This document shows positions 23,854-33,248 of a DNA stretch of 55,478 nucleotides, one piece after another. Under the pieces are notes generated by a model. That model had not been told where the DNA came from, searched no databases, and saw only the letters and a list, made by a program, of their open reading frames with translations. This stretch comes from Dorea sp. D27 (GTDB lineage Bacteria; Bacillota; Clostridia; Lachnospirales; Lachnospiraceae), in contig NZ_KQ236743.1 in NCBI RefSeq assembly GCF_001185345.1, positions 80,646 to 136,123 on the forward strand, read 5' to 3'. Positions within the stretch are counted from its first letter, which is position 1. Each line of letters opens with the position of its first letter. A program made the translations under genes and the position numbers.

Positions 23854-24306
23854 ATGAAGTGTCCATACTGCAACCACCTAGATACAAGAGTCATAGATTC
23901 CAGGCCGGCGGAGGACGGAAGCTCCATCCGCAGAAGACGCTCCTGCGATGTGTGCGGCAAGCGGTTTACCACATATGAGAAGGTAGAGACTATTCCGCTC
24001 ATCATCATTAAAAAAGACAACAACAGAGAACAGTATAACCGTAAGAAGATTGAGAACGGTGTCCTTCGCGCGTGTTATAAGCGTCCGGTATCCGCAGATG
24101 CGATACAGCAGACTGTGGACTCTATCGAGACGAAAATTTTCAGCCTGGAGGCAAAGGAGATTCCGAGCAGTACGATTGGAGAGATTGTCATGGAAGAGCT
24201 CAAAGGGCTGGACGAGGTGGCTTACGTCAGATTTGCTTCCGTGTACAGGGAGTTCAAAGACGTCAATACCTTTATGGATGAGCTGAAAAAAATCCTGGAT
24301 AATTAG
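23854..24306 (+). CDS. nrdR: Transcriptional repressor NrdR
   Basis: A 150-residue regulator of ribonucleotide reductase genes. The zinc ribbon is CPYCNHLDTRVIDSR...CDVCGKRFTTYE (Cys3/6 and the second pair near 31/34), followed by an ATP-cone (residues ~49-139) that senses ATP/dATP. The start is fixed by the family's MKCPYC opening; the longer frame upstream is not used. Two candidate NrdR boxes lie in front of nrdD 15 kb away in this window, so the circuit is visible here. Confidence 0.95.
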   Translation: MKCPYCNHLDTRVIDSRPAEDGSSIRRRRSCDVCGKRFTTYEKVETIPLIIIKKDNNREQYNRKKIENGVLRACYKRPVSADAIQQTVDSIETKIFSLEAKEIPSSTIGEIVMEELKGLDEVAYVRFASVYREFKDVNTFMDELKKILDN

Positions 24307-24355
24307 GAATACGTGCAAGAAGGTATTTACGAAATATGTCGTATAGTGTTAGAAT

Positions 24356-24394
24356 AAGGAAGAAGCAAAGGAACATGTTTGCTTCTTCCTTTTT
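24356..24394 (+). terminator. Terminator after nrdR
   Basis: AAGGAAGAAGCAAA pairs with TTTGCTTCTTCCTT over an 8-nt loop, with a following T run. Confidence 0.85.
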
Positions 24395-24501
24395 ACTGTT
24401 TTCCGGGCAGCAACAGTTCAATTAGTATACATAATTATCTCGGAAACAGATGATGATAAGTAGCAGAGAACAGACGTAGATTCAGATTGGGTGAGATGCA
24501 G

Positions 24502-25236
24502 ATGAGAACGTATAAATTAACCGTATCATACGACGGGAGCAGATATCAGGGGTGGCAGAGACAGGCCACGACAGATAATACGATACAGTTCGTACTGGAG
24601 TGGAGCATAGGAAAACTGGTTGGCTACAGGGTTCATGTAGACGGCTCGGGAAGGACAGATGCCGGTGTACATGCCAGGGGGCAAGTGGTGAGTGTCAAAC
24701 TGTCCAAACTATATGACCCACAGGAGTTTAAAGATTCTCTGAACAGGTATCTGCCCGAAGATATCAGAATTGTCAAAGCAGAGCTGGTCAAAAACGGGTT
24801 CCATGCCCGAAAGAGCGCAAAGGGCAAAAAGTATGAATATTATATTGACTGCCGGGAAAAGCCGGATGTGTTCTCACGCAGATATTGCTACCACTATCCG
24901 GAGAAGCTGGACATTGAGGCGATGCGGAGTGCGGTCGAGTATCTCGTCGGCGTGAAGAATTTTACGAGTTTTACGGACGACAAAGACTGCGGGGATCCTA
25001 TCCGCAGGATTACGAATATCAAGATCGTAAGCACGGGCGATAAGGTCCGCATCACATACTATGGAACGGGATTCCTCTACCATATGGTGAGGATACTGAC
25101 CGGCACGCTGCTGGAAATCGGAACCGGAAAAAGGGACGCTTCCATGCTTCCCGTCGTGATTGCGGCGGAGGACCGGAGCCTGGCAGGATTTCTTGCCCCG
25201 GCAAGAGGCCTGTTCCTGAGAAAAGTATATTATTAA
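24502..25236 (+). CDS. truA: tRNA pseudouridine(38-40) synthase
   Basis: A 244-residue TruA. It converts uridines 38-40 of the tRNA anticodon arm to pseudouridine. The catalytic Asp is in SGRTDAGVHARGQV (Asp53), with YEYYIDCREKPDVFSRRYCYHYP and FLYHMVRILTGTLLEIGTGK further on. An in-frame ATG lies 6 bases upstream and a TTG 15 bases upstream; I chose the ATG that begins the family-typical MRTYKLTVSYDGS. Full length. Stand-alone gene. Confidence 0.95.
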   Translation: MRTYKLTVSYDGSRYQGWQRQATTDNTIQFVLEWSIGKLVGYRVHVDGSGRTDAGVHARGQVVSVKLSKLYDPQEFKDSLNRYLPEDIRIVKAELVKNGFHARKSAKGKKYEYYIDCREKPDVFSRRYCYHYPEKLDIEAMRSAVEYLVGVKNFTSFTDDKDCGDPIRRITNIKIVSTGDKVRITYYGTGFLYHMVRILTGTLLEIGTGKRDASMLPVVIAAEDRSLAGFLAPARGLFLRKVYY

Positions 25237-25274
25237 GCTAAGCAAAGACGATTGACATAATTGGAGGATGATAA

Positions 25275-26027
25275 ATGAAGCTAATTTCATGGAATGTAAA
25301 TGGAATCCGTGCCTGTGTACAGAAAGGGTTCATGGATTTCTTTCAGGAAGCGGATGCAGATATCTTCTGTATCCAGGAAACAAAGATGCAGGAAGGGCAG
25401 CTTGAGCTCGATACGCCCGGTTACCACCAGTACTGGAATTACGCAGAGCGGAAGGGATATTCAGGGACTGCCATATTCACGAAAGAGGAGCCGCTGTCTT
25501 ATTCCTGCGGCATGGGGATAGAAGAACATGATAAGGAAGGCCGGGTCATCACGCTGGAGTATGGGGATTTCTACTTTGTGACGGTGTATACGCCGAATGC
25601 CCAGAGCGAACTGGCAAGGCTGCCATACCGTATGCAGTGGGAGGATGCGTTCCTGTCCTATCTCAAGAAGCTGGAAGAGGATAAGCCTGTCATCTTCTGC
25701 GGTGACCTGAATGTAGCGGCAGAAGAGATTGACCTTAAGAATCCAAAGACGAACAGGAAGAATGCCGGGTTTACAGATGAAGAGAGGGACAAGTTCCGTA
25801 AGATAAAAGAAGCCGGCTTCATCGATACGTTCCGACATTTTTACCCGGATACAGAAGGAATCTACTCATGGTGGTCATATCGCTTCCGGGCGAGAGAGAA
25901 AAATGCAGGCTGGCGTATCGACTACTTCTGTGCGTCGGAAAGCCTGGAAGACAGGCTGGAGGACGCGAAGATCCACACGAGTGTCATGGGTTCGGACCAT
26001 TGCCCGGTAGAGCTGGATCTGCACTAA
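25275..26027 (+). CDS. exoA: Exodeoxyribonuclease III (AP endonuclease)
   Basis: A 250-residue base-excision repair nuclease. All family blocks are present: [12 protein letters not shown], the metal-binding [42 protein letters not shown] and the catalytic SDHCPVEL at the C terminus. GGAGG lies 8 bases before the start. Its stop codon overlaps that of the converging SDR gene by 4 bases, and a perfect palindrome inside that gene may end its transcript. Confidence 0.96.
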   Translation: MKLISWNVNGIRACVQKGFMDFFQEADADIFCIQETKMQEGQLELDTPGYHQYWNYAERKGYSGTAIFTKEEPLSYSCGMGIEEHDKEGRVITLEYGDFYFVTVYTPNAQSELARLPYRMQWEDAFLSYLKKLEEDKPVIFCGDLNVAAEEIDLKNPKTNRKNAGFTDEERDKFRKIKEAGFIDTFRHFYPDTEGIYSWWSYRFRAREKNAGWRIDYFCASESLEDRLEDAKIHTSVMGSDHCPVELDLH

Positions 26028-26749
26028 AAGCCCCCGTCGATGCCTATGATCTGCCCCGTCATATATGACGGGGCAGTTGCTATGTTCCAGAGCATTTCCG
26101 CAGCTTCTTCAGGAGTACCGAACCTGCCTGCCGGAATCTCGTCAGCCAGTTCTGCACGTTCTTCGACGCTTAACTGGCTATTCATCTCAGTATCGATGAC
26201 ACCGCACGCCAGAGCATTCACCTGTACGTTGCTTGGCGCCAGTTCCTTTGCCAGAGCCTTTGTGAGTCCATTCACCCCGCTTTTGGATGCCGAATAAGCA
26301 GCCTCGCAGGAGGCGCCGTACGTACCCCACATGGATGAGACATTGACGATTGTCCCGCTCTTCCTGCGGACCATGGGAGGGATGGCAGCCCTTGAACAAT
26401 AGAAGACGGACGACAGGTTCGTCTGTATGACACGGTTCCATTCCTCATCGGTCATATCGCTCAACAGGCCGATGTGAGCACACCCGGCATTGTTGATCAG
26501 TACGTCCAGACTGCTGCATCTGCTGTATATAAAGGAGAAGATATTATCGACATCCGCAGAATCCCCCACGTCGCCTGTAACCGTATCGCAGGCTCCGCCT
26601 GTTGATATTATTTCTCTTTTTACTTCTTCAAGCGCGTCCGCGGAACACCTGCAGGTGAGAAATACATGATAGTCTCTGGCGGCAAAAAGAAGGGCGGCAG
26701 CCTTTCCAATACCTCTGGAAGCACCTGTAATGAGGGCATATTTTGACAT
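26024..26749 (-). CDS. Short-chain dehydrogenase/reductase (FabG-like)
   Basis: A 241-residue classical [11 protein letters not shown] cofactor loop, NNAG, catalytic Ser in NVSSMWG and Tyr/Lys in YSASK. The terminal [15 protein letters not shown] is typical of FabG-like 3-oxoacyl reductases. It is not in a fatty-acid gene cluster, so the true substrate is uncertain. The gene converges on exoA with a 4-base overlap at the stop codons. Confidence 0.88.
   Translation of the reverse strand: MSKYALITGASRGIGKAAALLFAARDYHVFLTCRCSADALEEVKREIISTGGACDTVTGDVGDSADVDNIFSFIYSRCSSLDVLINNAGCAHIGLLSDMTDEEWNRVIQTNLSSVFYCSRAAIPPMVRRKSGTIVNVSSMWGTYGASCEAAYSASKSGVNGLTKALAKELAPSNVQVNALACGVIDTEMNSQLSVEERAELADEIPAGRFGTPEEAAEMLWNIATAPSYMTGQIIGIDGGF
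26051..26076. terminator. Perfect 26-bp palindrome inside the SDR gene end
   Basis: CTGCCCCGTCAT followed by its mirror ATGACGGGGCAG around a central AT forms a perfect palindrome. It lies 23 bases past the exoA stop and inside the coding end of the opposing gene. It may halt exoA transcripts while encoding part of the SDR C terminus. Confidence 0.55.
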
Positions 26750-26837
26750 TTGGCATATCCTCCTTGTCTCTGCTTACAACAATTCTAAAAAAAATCTTAA
26801 ATCGTATTTTTCCTGCAATTATTATATACCGGAATCG

Positions 26838-26905
26838 TTGCTATTTAAACCCTCAAGTGCTATTATTTACGTATCAGCGGTTAGCCCCGTCCTATACGGG
26901 GCTCT
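26838..26905 (+). promoter_or_regulatory. Promoter and leader hairpin of the RND exporter gene
   Basis: TTGCTA (26838-26843) and TATTAT (26861-26866) are 17 bp apart. The leader contains AGCCCCGT-CCTAT-ACGGGGCT followed by CTCTT, a terminator-like hairpin about 55 bases before the start codon. Attenuation is possible. No known riboswitch recognised. Confidence 0.45.
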
Positions 26906-26958
26906 TGGCAGGGTGCACTTGCCCCTGGCAAGGTGAATACTCAGAAAGAGGGACATCA

Positions 26959-29900
26959 ATGTTATCAAAATTCAGTGTAAAAAGGCCTTATACAGTGGTG
27001 GTAGGAGTTGTGTTGATTATCATTCTCGGGATTGTATCATTCGGGAATATGACGGTAGATCTGCTTCCGAGCATGAACCTGCCTTATGCCATCGTAATGA
27101 CGACATATCCGGGGGCAAGCCCGGAGGAAGTGGAGACGGTTGTTACGAAGCCTGTGGAACAGACGATGGCAACTGTAAGCAACATAAAGAACGTACAATC
27201 TGTATCAAATGAAAATGCTTCAACAGTGATTCTCGAATTCGATCAGACAGCCAATATGGACTCTGTCACAATAGAGATGCGGGAAGGACTGGATCAGATC
27301 AGCGGCTTCTGGCCGGATGAAGTAACCAATCCCATTATAATGAAACTGAATCCAAGTATGATGCCTGTACTGATTGCGGCAGTCAGTGCCGATGGGGAAG
27401 ACGCGGCCGAAACGACCCGGATCATCGAAGAGCAGATTCTTCCGGAAGTGGAAAGCGTAGAAGGCGTGGCATCGGTCTCTACTGCAGGCAGCATCGAAGA
27501 GACCGTACAGGTTACGGTAAATGAACAGAAGATAGAAGACTTGAATGAAGAAGTCAAGGCGGAATTAGAAAAGAAGATGGATGAGGCGGCCTCGGCCCTC
27601 CAGGCGGCCAAGGACCAGGTGGAGACCGGCAAGGCGGCGCTGGCGGCCGGCAAAGCCCAGGCATCTTCCGGTATGGGAGCGGCCGAATCACAGATATCGC
27701 AGAAAGCGGAGGAAGTTAAGCAGGCGCAGCTCGAGATTACGGAAAAGATGGCAGAGCTTAACGTGACGGACACTCAGCTGAAGCAGTCACTTGCCACGAT
27801 ACAGTCATCCAAAGCAGCGGCAGAAGCACAGCTGACACAGCTTAAGACGCTGAAGGCAAGCTACGACCAGATGAAAAAGCGTTATGATGAGCTGGACGCG
27901 CTGGGTAACGGAGGAAGAACGCAGGCTGAAGAGGCAGAGTTTGCGCAGTTGGGGAATCAGCTGCAGCAAATACAGCCTCAGATTACGAATTATGATACAG
28001 CTAAAGCAGCTCTGGAGGCTACGATAACGCAGCTTTCCGAACAGGAGGCGTCACTTCAGGAAGGCCAGGGGCAGGTGACTGCGGGGAAACAGCAGCTGGA
28101 AGCAATGCAGAAGCAGGTCAACGACGGCGCTATGTCGCTGGCACAGGCAAGGGGCCAGCTGGCATCCGCCCAGGTGGAGGCGGCGGCAGGCCTTGGAGAA
28201 GGAGCTGCTCAGCTTGCGGCAGGAGAAGTGATGATCCAGTCCCAGGAAGCCCAGATGGAGGCGGCCAAAGGGGAAGCATCCGCGAGCGCAGATATTAGCG
28301 GCATGCTGAATGCCGATATGGTGAAGACACTGCTGGCGGCAGAAAACTTCAGCATGCCGGCCGGATACGTGACAGAGGAAGGCCTTGACTATCTCATCCG
28401 TGTGGGGGATAAGTTCAAAACTATAGAAGATATAAAGAATCTCGTGCTTATCGATATGGAGGGTATAGATCCGGTAAAGCTTACCGATGTGGCCAATGTA
28501 GAGCTTGTCAACAACTCAGATGAAACATATGCCAAGATTAACGGGAAGCCTGGCATGATGCTGAGCATCCAGAAACAGACCGGTTATTCTACTGGAGATG
28601 TGAGCGACCGTGTGCTTGAGAAGCTGGAAAGCCTTCAGAAAGAGCACAAGGAAATCAAAGCAGTGACTTTGATGGACCAGGGCGTCTATATCGATCTGAT
28701 TGTCAATTCTGTACTTGAGAACCTGATTTATGGGGCGATACTGGCGATTATCATATTGCTCGTATTTTTGAAGAGCTTCCGTCCTACGTTTGTGATTGCC
28801 TGCTCCATACCAATCAGTATCATGACCGCTCTTGTGGCCATGTATTTTTCGGGAGTTACGCTCAATATCATATCTCTGTCGGGACTGGCACTCGGTGTCG
28901 GCATGCTTGTAGATAACTCTATCGTGGTTATCGAGAATATCTACAGGATGCGGAACGAAGAGGGGGCTTCGGCCAAGACGGCGGCTATCGAGGGGGCAAG
29001 ACAGGTGGGAGGGGCTATTACAGCTTCCACGCTTACGACGATATGTGTATTCCTCCCGATTGTATTTACGAGCGGAATTACGAGGCAGCTGTTCGTGGAT
29101 ATGGGACTTACGATTGCATATTCACTGCTTGCCAGCCTCATAGTGGCATTGACTCTCGTGCCGATGATATCTGCCGGGCTGTTAAAGAAGACGGAAGAGA
29201 AAGAGTCACGCATGTTCATAAAGATTAAGGACTGGTACGGCAAACTGCTCGCCAGGGCGCTTCACAAGAAGCCGCTTGTGCTCATAGGAGCGCTTGTCCT
29301 GTTCGTGGCAAGCGGTGCGCTGGCTATATCGAGAGGGACAGAATTCATGCCTCAGATGGAGAGTACAGAGATCAGCATGACGCTTGAGACGGAGAAGGGG
29401 ACGAGTCTTGAGGATACGGCGAAAGCAGCGGATAAGGTGATGGACCGAGTCGGAAAACTGAAGGACGTCAAAGATATCGGAGCGATGGTATCTTCCTCTG
29501 ATATGATGGGGACATCGACAGCCACGAATGTGGTGGAATTTTACGCTATCACGAAGGATAAGCCTTCCCTCTCCAACAATGAGCTGAAAAAGGAGATAGA
29601 GAAAGTAACCAAAGGTCTTGGTGGTGAGCTGACAGTCAACATGTCCAATATGGACATGAGCGCGCTTGGCAGCTCAGGAATCAATGTCCAGATTAAAGGC
29701 AAGGATCTGGATAAGCTGCAGAAGATTGCAGGTGATATCAAGAGCATGCTGACCGATATCAAAGGGACACAGAATGTAACCGACGGTACGGAAGATAACA
29801 AGGAGGAACTCCGTGTTATCGTCGATAAGACAAAGGCGACGGAACACGGACTCACGGTTGCCCAGGTATACCAGAGCCTGAACAAGCGGCTTTCAGAAGC

Positions 29901-30801
29901 GCAGAGCGCGACATCCCTGTCTGCGGATGCGCAGGATTTTGACATCTATGTGGTAGACGATGCTGATGAAAGCCTGACACGGAAAGATATCAGGGAGCTT
30001 ACCGTCATGGCTGAAAAGCAGGATGGGACGACAGAAGAAGTGAAGCTTTCCGATATCGCCTCATTTGAGTATGCCTCCGGCCTGCAGGCAATCAGCAGGA
30101 AGGACCAGAGCAGGTATATGTCTGTTACCTCAGAAGTAAAAGACGGGGATAATATCGGCCTTGTGAGCAACCGTGTGAACAAGGCGCTCAAATCATACGA
30201 TGTGCCTGAGGGCTATGAGGTGAAGATGGTCGGAGAAGACGAGACAATCAACGAGTCCATGACAGAACTCTTTAAGATGCTCGGCCTGGCACTTGTATTC
30301 ATGTACCTCATTATGGTTGCGCAGTTCCAGTCGCTGCGATCTCCGTTCATCGTCATGTTCACCGTGCCGCTTGCTTTTACGGGAGGCCTGCTCGGATTGT
30401 GGATTGCAGGAAAAGCAGTGAGCGTTATCGCTATGGTAGGGTTTGTCATGCTGTCTGGAATTATTGTGAATAATGGCATTGTGTTTATAGATTATACGAA
30501 CCAGCTGATTGCCGGAGGACTTACAAGGCATGAGGCGCTGGTGGAAGCTGGAAGGACGAGGCTCCGTCCGATCGTCATGACGGCGCTGACGACCATTCTA
30601 GGCCTGTCTACGCTTGCTGTCGGAGTCGGAATGGGAGCGGATATGGTACAGCCGATGGCAATCGTGACCATCGGAGGGCTGATATACGGAACCATATTAA
30701 CATTAGTCGTAGTTCCATGTATCTTTGACTTGTTCCACAAAAGGGAAAAGGCAAGGCTTCGCGAGGAAATTGAAGAAGATGCAGAAACTGCAGAACCTTA
30801 A
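26959..30801 (+). CDS. RND-family exporter with long coiled-coil insertion
   Basis: A 1280-residue RND (HAE1/AcrB-like) permease. The first helix, MLSKFSVKRPYTVVVGVVLI, and porter-domain text such as DLLPSMNLPYAIVMTTYPGASPEEVE match the family. The ion-path segment LGVGMLVDNSIVVIENI keeps the first Asp, with Asn at the second, and the C-terminal half repeats the helix set. Residues ~195-446, within the first extracellular loop, are an Ala/Glu/Gln/Lys-rich coiled coil absent from AcrB. I chose this ATG (after AAAGAGGG) because the upstream 72 codons of the open frame are not RND-like. No adaptor or outer-membrane partner is nearby, as expected in a Gram-positive. Confidence 0.9.
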   Translation: MLSKFSVKRPYTVVVGVVLIIILGIVSFGNMTVDLLPSMNLPYAIVMTTYPGASPEEVETVVTKPVEQTMATVSNIKNVQSVSNENASTVILEFDQTANMDSVTIEMREGLDQISGFWPDEVTNPIIMKLNPSMMPVLIAAVSADGEDAAETTRIIEEQILPEVESVEGVASVSTAGSIEETVQVTVNEQKIEDLNEEVKAELEKKMDEAASALQAAKDQVETGKAALAAGKAQASSGMGAAESQISQKAEEVKQAQLEITEKMAELNVTDTQLKQSLATIQSSKAAAEAQLTQLKTLKASYDQMKKRYDELDALGNGGRTQAEEAEFAQLGNQLQQIQPQITNYDTAKAALEATITQLSEQEASLQEGQGQVTAGKQQLEAMQKQVNDGAMSLAQARGQLASAQVEAAAGLGEGAAQLAAGEVMIQSQEAQMEAAKGEASASADISGMLNADMVKTLLAAENFSMPAGYVTEEGLDYLIRVGDKFKTIEDIKNLVLIDMEGIDPVKLTDVANVELVNNSDETYAKINGKPGMMLSIQKQTGYSTGDVSDRVLEKLESLQKEHKEIKAVTLMDQGVYIDLIVNSVLENLIYGAILAIIILLVFLKSFRPTFVIACSIPISIMTALVAMYFSGVTLNIISLSGLALGVGMLVDNSIVVIENIYRMRNEEGASAKTAAIEGARQVGGAITASTLTTICVFLPIVFTSGITRQLFVDMGLTIAYSLLASLIVALTLVPMISAGLLKKTEEKESRMFIKIKDWYGKLLARALHKKPLVLIGALVLFVASGALAISRGTEFMPQMESTEISMTLETEKGTSLEDTAKAADKVMDRVGKLKDVKDIGAMVSSSDMMGTSTATNVVEFYAITKDKPSLSNNELKKEIEKVTKGLGGELTVNMSNMDMSALGSSGINVQIKGKDLDKLQKIAGDIKSMLTDIKGTQNVTDGTEDNKEELRVIVDKTKATEHGLTVAQVYQSLNKRLSEAQSATSLSADAQDFDIYVVDDADESLTRKDIRELTVMAEKQDGTTEEVKLSDIASFEYASGLQAISRKDQSRYMSVTSEVKDGDNIGLVSNRVNKALKSYDVPEGYEVKMVGEDETINESMTELFKMLGLALVFMYLIMVAQFQSLRSPFIVMFTVPLAFTGGLLGLWIAGKAVSVIAMVGFVMLSGIIVNNGIVFIDYTNQLIAGGLTRHEALVEAGRTRLRPIVMTALTTILGLSTLAVGVGMGADMVQPMAIVTIGGLIYGTILTLVVVPCIFDLFHKREKARLREEIEEDAETAEP

Positions 30802-30822
30802 GGATGAGAGAGGTACGGTAGT

Positions 30823-31359
30823 ATGATCGACAAAGCGGTTGAATTTGCAACGAGAGCACATGAAGGACAGTTCAGGAAGGGAACGAAACGGCCATATATC
30901 GTTCATCCGGTCGAAGTGGGGGATATCGTATCCTCCATGACCGAGGACGAAGAGATTATAAGCGCGGCGGTGCTTCACGATACGATTGAAGACTGTGCCG
31001 GCGTCACGGAGGAAGTGCTTGCCAGGGAATTTGGCGCCAGGGTTGCCGTTATGGTTGCCCAGGAAAGCGAGGATAAGACGAAGACATGGGTAGAGCGGAA
31101 AGGGGCCACCATCCGGCACATCGGGAGGTCTCCGGTGGAGGTCCAGATGATAGGGCTTGCCGATAAGCTGTCGAATATGAGGGATATAGACAGAGATTAT
31201 CCAGTAGAGGGTGAAAATCTGTGGAACAGGTTCCGCATGAAGGATAAAGAGATGATAGGATGGTACTATAAAGGAATCCGGGATGCATTGGAAGAAAGTT
31301 TCCGAGGCGTGGAGGCATATGAAGAATACTGCAGGCTCGTAGAAAAGAATTTTGGATAA
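30823..31359 (+). CDS. HD-domain hydrolase (small (p)ppGpp hydrolase-like)
   Basis: A 178-residue HD protein resembling the hydrolase domain of RelA/SpoT and the MESH1-like small alarmone hydrolases. Visible are HPVEVGDIV (His28), AAVLHDTIED (His52-Asp53 with Glu56-Asp57) and the later LADKLSN Asp. It probably hydrolyses (p)ppGpp or a related nucleotide. It starts 21 bases after the RND gene, so co-transcription is likely. A terminator follows. Confidence 0.8.
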   Translation: MIDKAVEFATRAHEGQFRKGTKRPYIVHPVEVGDIVSSMTEDEEIISAAVLHDTIEDCAGVTEEVLAREFGARVAVMVAQESEDKTKTWVERKGATIRHIGRSPVEVQMIGLADKLSNMRDIDRDYPVEGENLWNRFRMKDKEMIGWYYKGIRDALEESFRGVEAYEEYCRLVEKNFG

Positions 31360-31394
31360 CAGGCTGCCCGGCTAAAGGGATAGAGGAAAGAAGC

Positions 31395-31437
31395 AGGCCG
31401 GAACTTACACGTAAGAGGTAAGTTCCGGCCTGTTTTT
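31395..31437. terminator. Terminator between converging genes
   Basis: CAGGCCGGAACTTAC pairs with GTAAGTTCCGGCCTG over a short ACGTAAGAG loop, followed by TTTTT. Confidence 0.9.
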
Positions 31438-31457
31438 ACAGCGGTGTCTTTTGAACG

Positions 31458-31847
31458 TTATTTTATTCCGGTTATCTTTTCCCGGCAGGCGCTTACCGGA
31501 TACCAGCTGCAGCCACAGCATATATCCGCCAGCATGTCCGGCGTGGTATGCCGACGTATGTATGAAGCCAGTTCCTGATAGATGTATGTCTTTTCTTCCA
31601 GACCGTAATATTCGGCCGCCTTCCTGTCAAAACGCTTTACTTTTTCATTATCCCGGCACAGGTCGGTATCCAGCATGTCCGGGCAGCAGGAACATAAGTC
31701 ATCCGTGGAAAAGACGAGTTCGATGGGAGTCTTGTCCTCTGTGCGCAGCCGACGAACAATGGCATCCATGTTCTTTACAAACGCTTCGCTGTAGCCTCTG
31801 CCCGAGTATCCCTGCGTACAGAGCAGATGGTGTGGTCTCAGACGCAT
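31458..31847 (-). CDS. DUF1284 iron-sulfur-type protein
   Basis: A 129-residue protein of DUF1284. It starts MRLRPHHLLCTQGYSGRGYS and carries Cys in DDLCSCCPDML and DICCGCSWYPVSACRE, a pattern suggestive of an iron-sulfur or zinc site. Function unknown. Its first codons overlap the end of bioY by 10 bases, so the two are translated from one message under the bioY operator. Confidence 0.85.
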   Translation of the reverse strand: MRLRPHHLLCTQGYSGRGYSEAFVKNMDAIVRRLRTEDKTPIELVFSTDDLCSCCPDMLDTDLCRDNEKVKRFDRKAAEYYGLEEKTYIYQELASYIRRHTTPDMLADICCGCSWYPVSACREKITGIK

Positions 31848-32386
31848 GCGGCGCTCACCAGCCTTCTGTGGATTCTAAATCCTATGATGGTAGCCAGAGC
31901 TGCTTTTATAACCGCTGTCGGTATAAACGGAAGCACGCAGGCAGTGAATGCAGCCCATATGCTGCTGCCGGTTACGAGGCAGAACATCACGATACCGCCG
32001 ATATAATTGATGACCGTGCCGAGGATAAGGCAGGATATAAAGCCCATGTTGACACGCCGGAACTTTTCTGCTCCATAGCCTATGATATATGCCATAATAG
32101 GAAATGACAGAAGAAATCCTCCGGTCGGCCCAATAAGATATTGATATCCGCCTGCGAAGCCGGCCAGGACAGGTACTCCGGCGGCGCCAAGCAGTACATA
32201 GACAAGGGCGGCAGCAGCTCCCTTTTTGGAACCTAGTATGACAGCCGCTAGCGTAATCGCAAATGTCTGCATCGTCATCGGGACGCCTGCAGGCATCGGT
32301 ATGGATATCTGCGCCATAATCGCAATTACTGCAGTGCACAGCCCGATGGTGCAGATGGCTTGTACAGATAATTTTGAATGATTCAT
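31838..32386 (-). CDS. bioY: Biotin transporter BioY
   Basis: A 182-residue substrate-binding S component of an ECF biotin transporter, with six helices. Typical segments are AQISIPMPAGVPMTMQTFAITLAAVILGSKKG, the biotin-contact region YLLIGPTGGF-like (YQYLIGPTGGFLL), and a Lys/Arg-flanked C terminus. I chose the ATG after AGGAGG. The open frame extends 34 codons further upstream into the operator. No ECF ATPase genes are near, so it must use a shared ECF module. Confidence 0.93.
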   Translation of the reverse strand: MNHSKLSVQAICTIGLCTAVIAIMAQISIPMPAGVPMTMQTFAITLAAVILGSKKGAAAALVYVLLGAAGVPVLAGFAGGYQYLIGPTGGFLLSFPIMAYIIGYGAEKFRRVNMGFISCLILGTVINYIGGIVMFCLVTGSSIWAAFTACVLPFIPTAVIKAALATIIGFRIHRRLVSAACV

Positions 32387-32438
32387 GACAGCCTCCTGTG
32401 GAATTCGTATGTATGCAGTATATCCGAAACCGTATAAA

Positions 32439-32469
32439 ATGTCAACCAAATAAATAATATAGTTAACAT
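32439..32469 (-). promoter_or_regulatory. BirA-type operator upstream of bioY
   Basis: ATGTCAAC-N15-GTTAACAT matches the inverted-repeat form of Firmicute BirA boxes (wTGTwAAC-N14/15-GTTwACAw). It implies repression of bioY and the DUF1284 gene when biotin is sufficient. A second ATGTTGACAT lies just to the right. Confidence 0.75.
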
Positions 32470-32532
32470 TGCGCGGAAATGTTGACATTCAAGTTACTTT
32501 AAGGTGTTTAATAACAGTAAGGAGGAATGGAA

Positions 32533-33156
32533 TTGACCATCAAAGAAGTTGAACAACTGGTAGATATGAAAAAAGCGAATATCCGTTATTATGAAGAGGA
32601 AGGCCTTCTCGCTCCGGGAAGAAATAAAGAAAATAATTATCGGGAATACAGCATGCATGACGTGGAAGATCTGAAGAAGATAAAGTTCCTGCGGGTGCTC
32701 GGCGTTCCGGTAAAAGATATCAGAAAGGTAAAGGAAGGCAAAGTGACGGTATCCGAGGTTATCGGAGCAAGGAAATCAGCGCTTCAGCAAGAGATGGCTG
32801 AGCTGTCTGAGGCAAGGGACCTGTGTGACGAGCTGATACAGCGGAATGACACCTTTGATAATCTGGATGTGACTCTAATGGATATGCAGAATGAATTCTT
32901 TAAAATGAGAGGAGTGAAAATTATGAGACTGGATAAAGTCTATCGTTTGGAAAAGTATCGGAACATGTGCAACAGAACCTGGCAGATGATCTTCCTGATT
33001 TATTACCCTGCCATGCTGTCTTTAAAGTTCGTGTTACATTATGAGCTGCCGTTCTGGATAACCCTGCCGATGACGGTTTGTGCACTTGCCGCCGCAGCCG
33101 CGGTCGGAGCGTTCGATTATAAGATTGCACATTATAAAGCAGAGATTACAAAATAG
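32533..33156 (+). CDS. MerR-family regulator with C-terminal membrane helices
   Basis: A 207-residue protein. The N-terminal MerR winged helix is IKEVEQLVDMKKANIRYYEEEGLLAPGR...REYSMHDVEDLKKI. A coiled dimerisation helix (~80-115) follows, then two membrane helices (~150-170 and ~175-195). An ATG lies at 32527, but AGGAGG ends one base before it. The TTG at 32533 has proper spacing and begins the conserved TIKEVEQ. It may sense a membrane signal. It is read away from bioY across a shared upstream region. Confidence 0.85.
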   Translation: MTIKEVEQLVDMKKANIRYYEEEGLLAPGRNKENNYREYSMHDVEDLKKIKFLRVLGVPVKDIRKVKEGKVTVSEVIGARKSALQQEMAELSEARDLCDELIQRNDTFDNLDVTLMDMQNEFFKMRGVKIMRLDKVYRLEKYRNMCNRTWQMIFLIYYPAMLSLKFVLHYELPFWITLPMTVCALAAAAAVGAFDYKIAHYKAEITK

Positions 33157-33248
33157 AATCTGCATGCTGAGAAGAATGGAAACGTTCTCCCTTTGACAAC
33201 TTTATTTTTTCAGTATATTATTGAATCAAGGGAGTCAGGAGAGCAGAG

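Noticed and set aside
26743..26958. A 72-codon N-terminal extension of the RND protein
   Set aside because: It is not RND-like, crosses the promoter and leader hairpin, and the downstream ATG has its own AAAGAGGG site.
31409..31417. CACGTAAG shared by the loop region of two terminators (31395 and 42994)
   Set aside because: The stems are unrelated and the match is only eight bases, so coincidence cannot be excluded.
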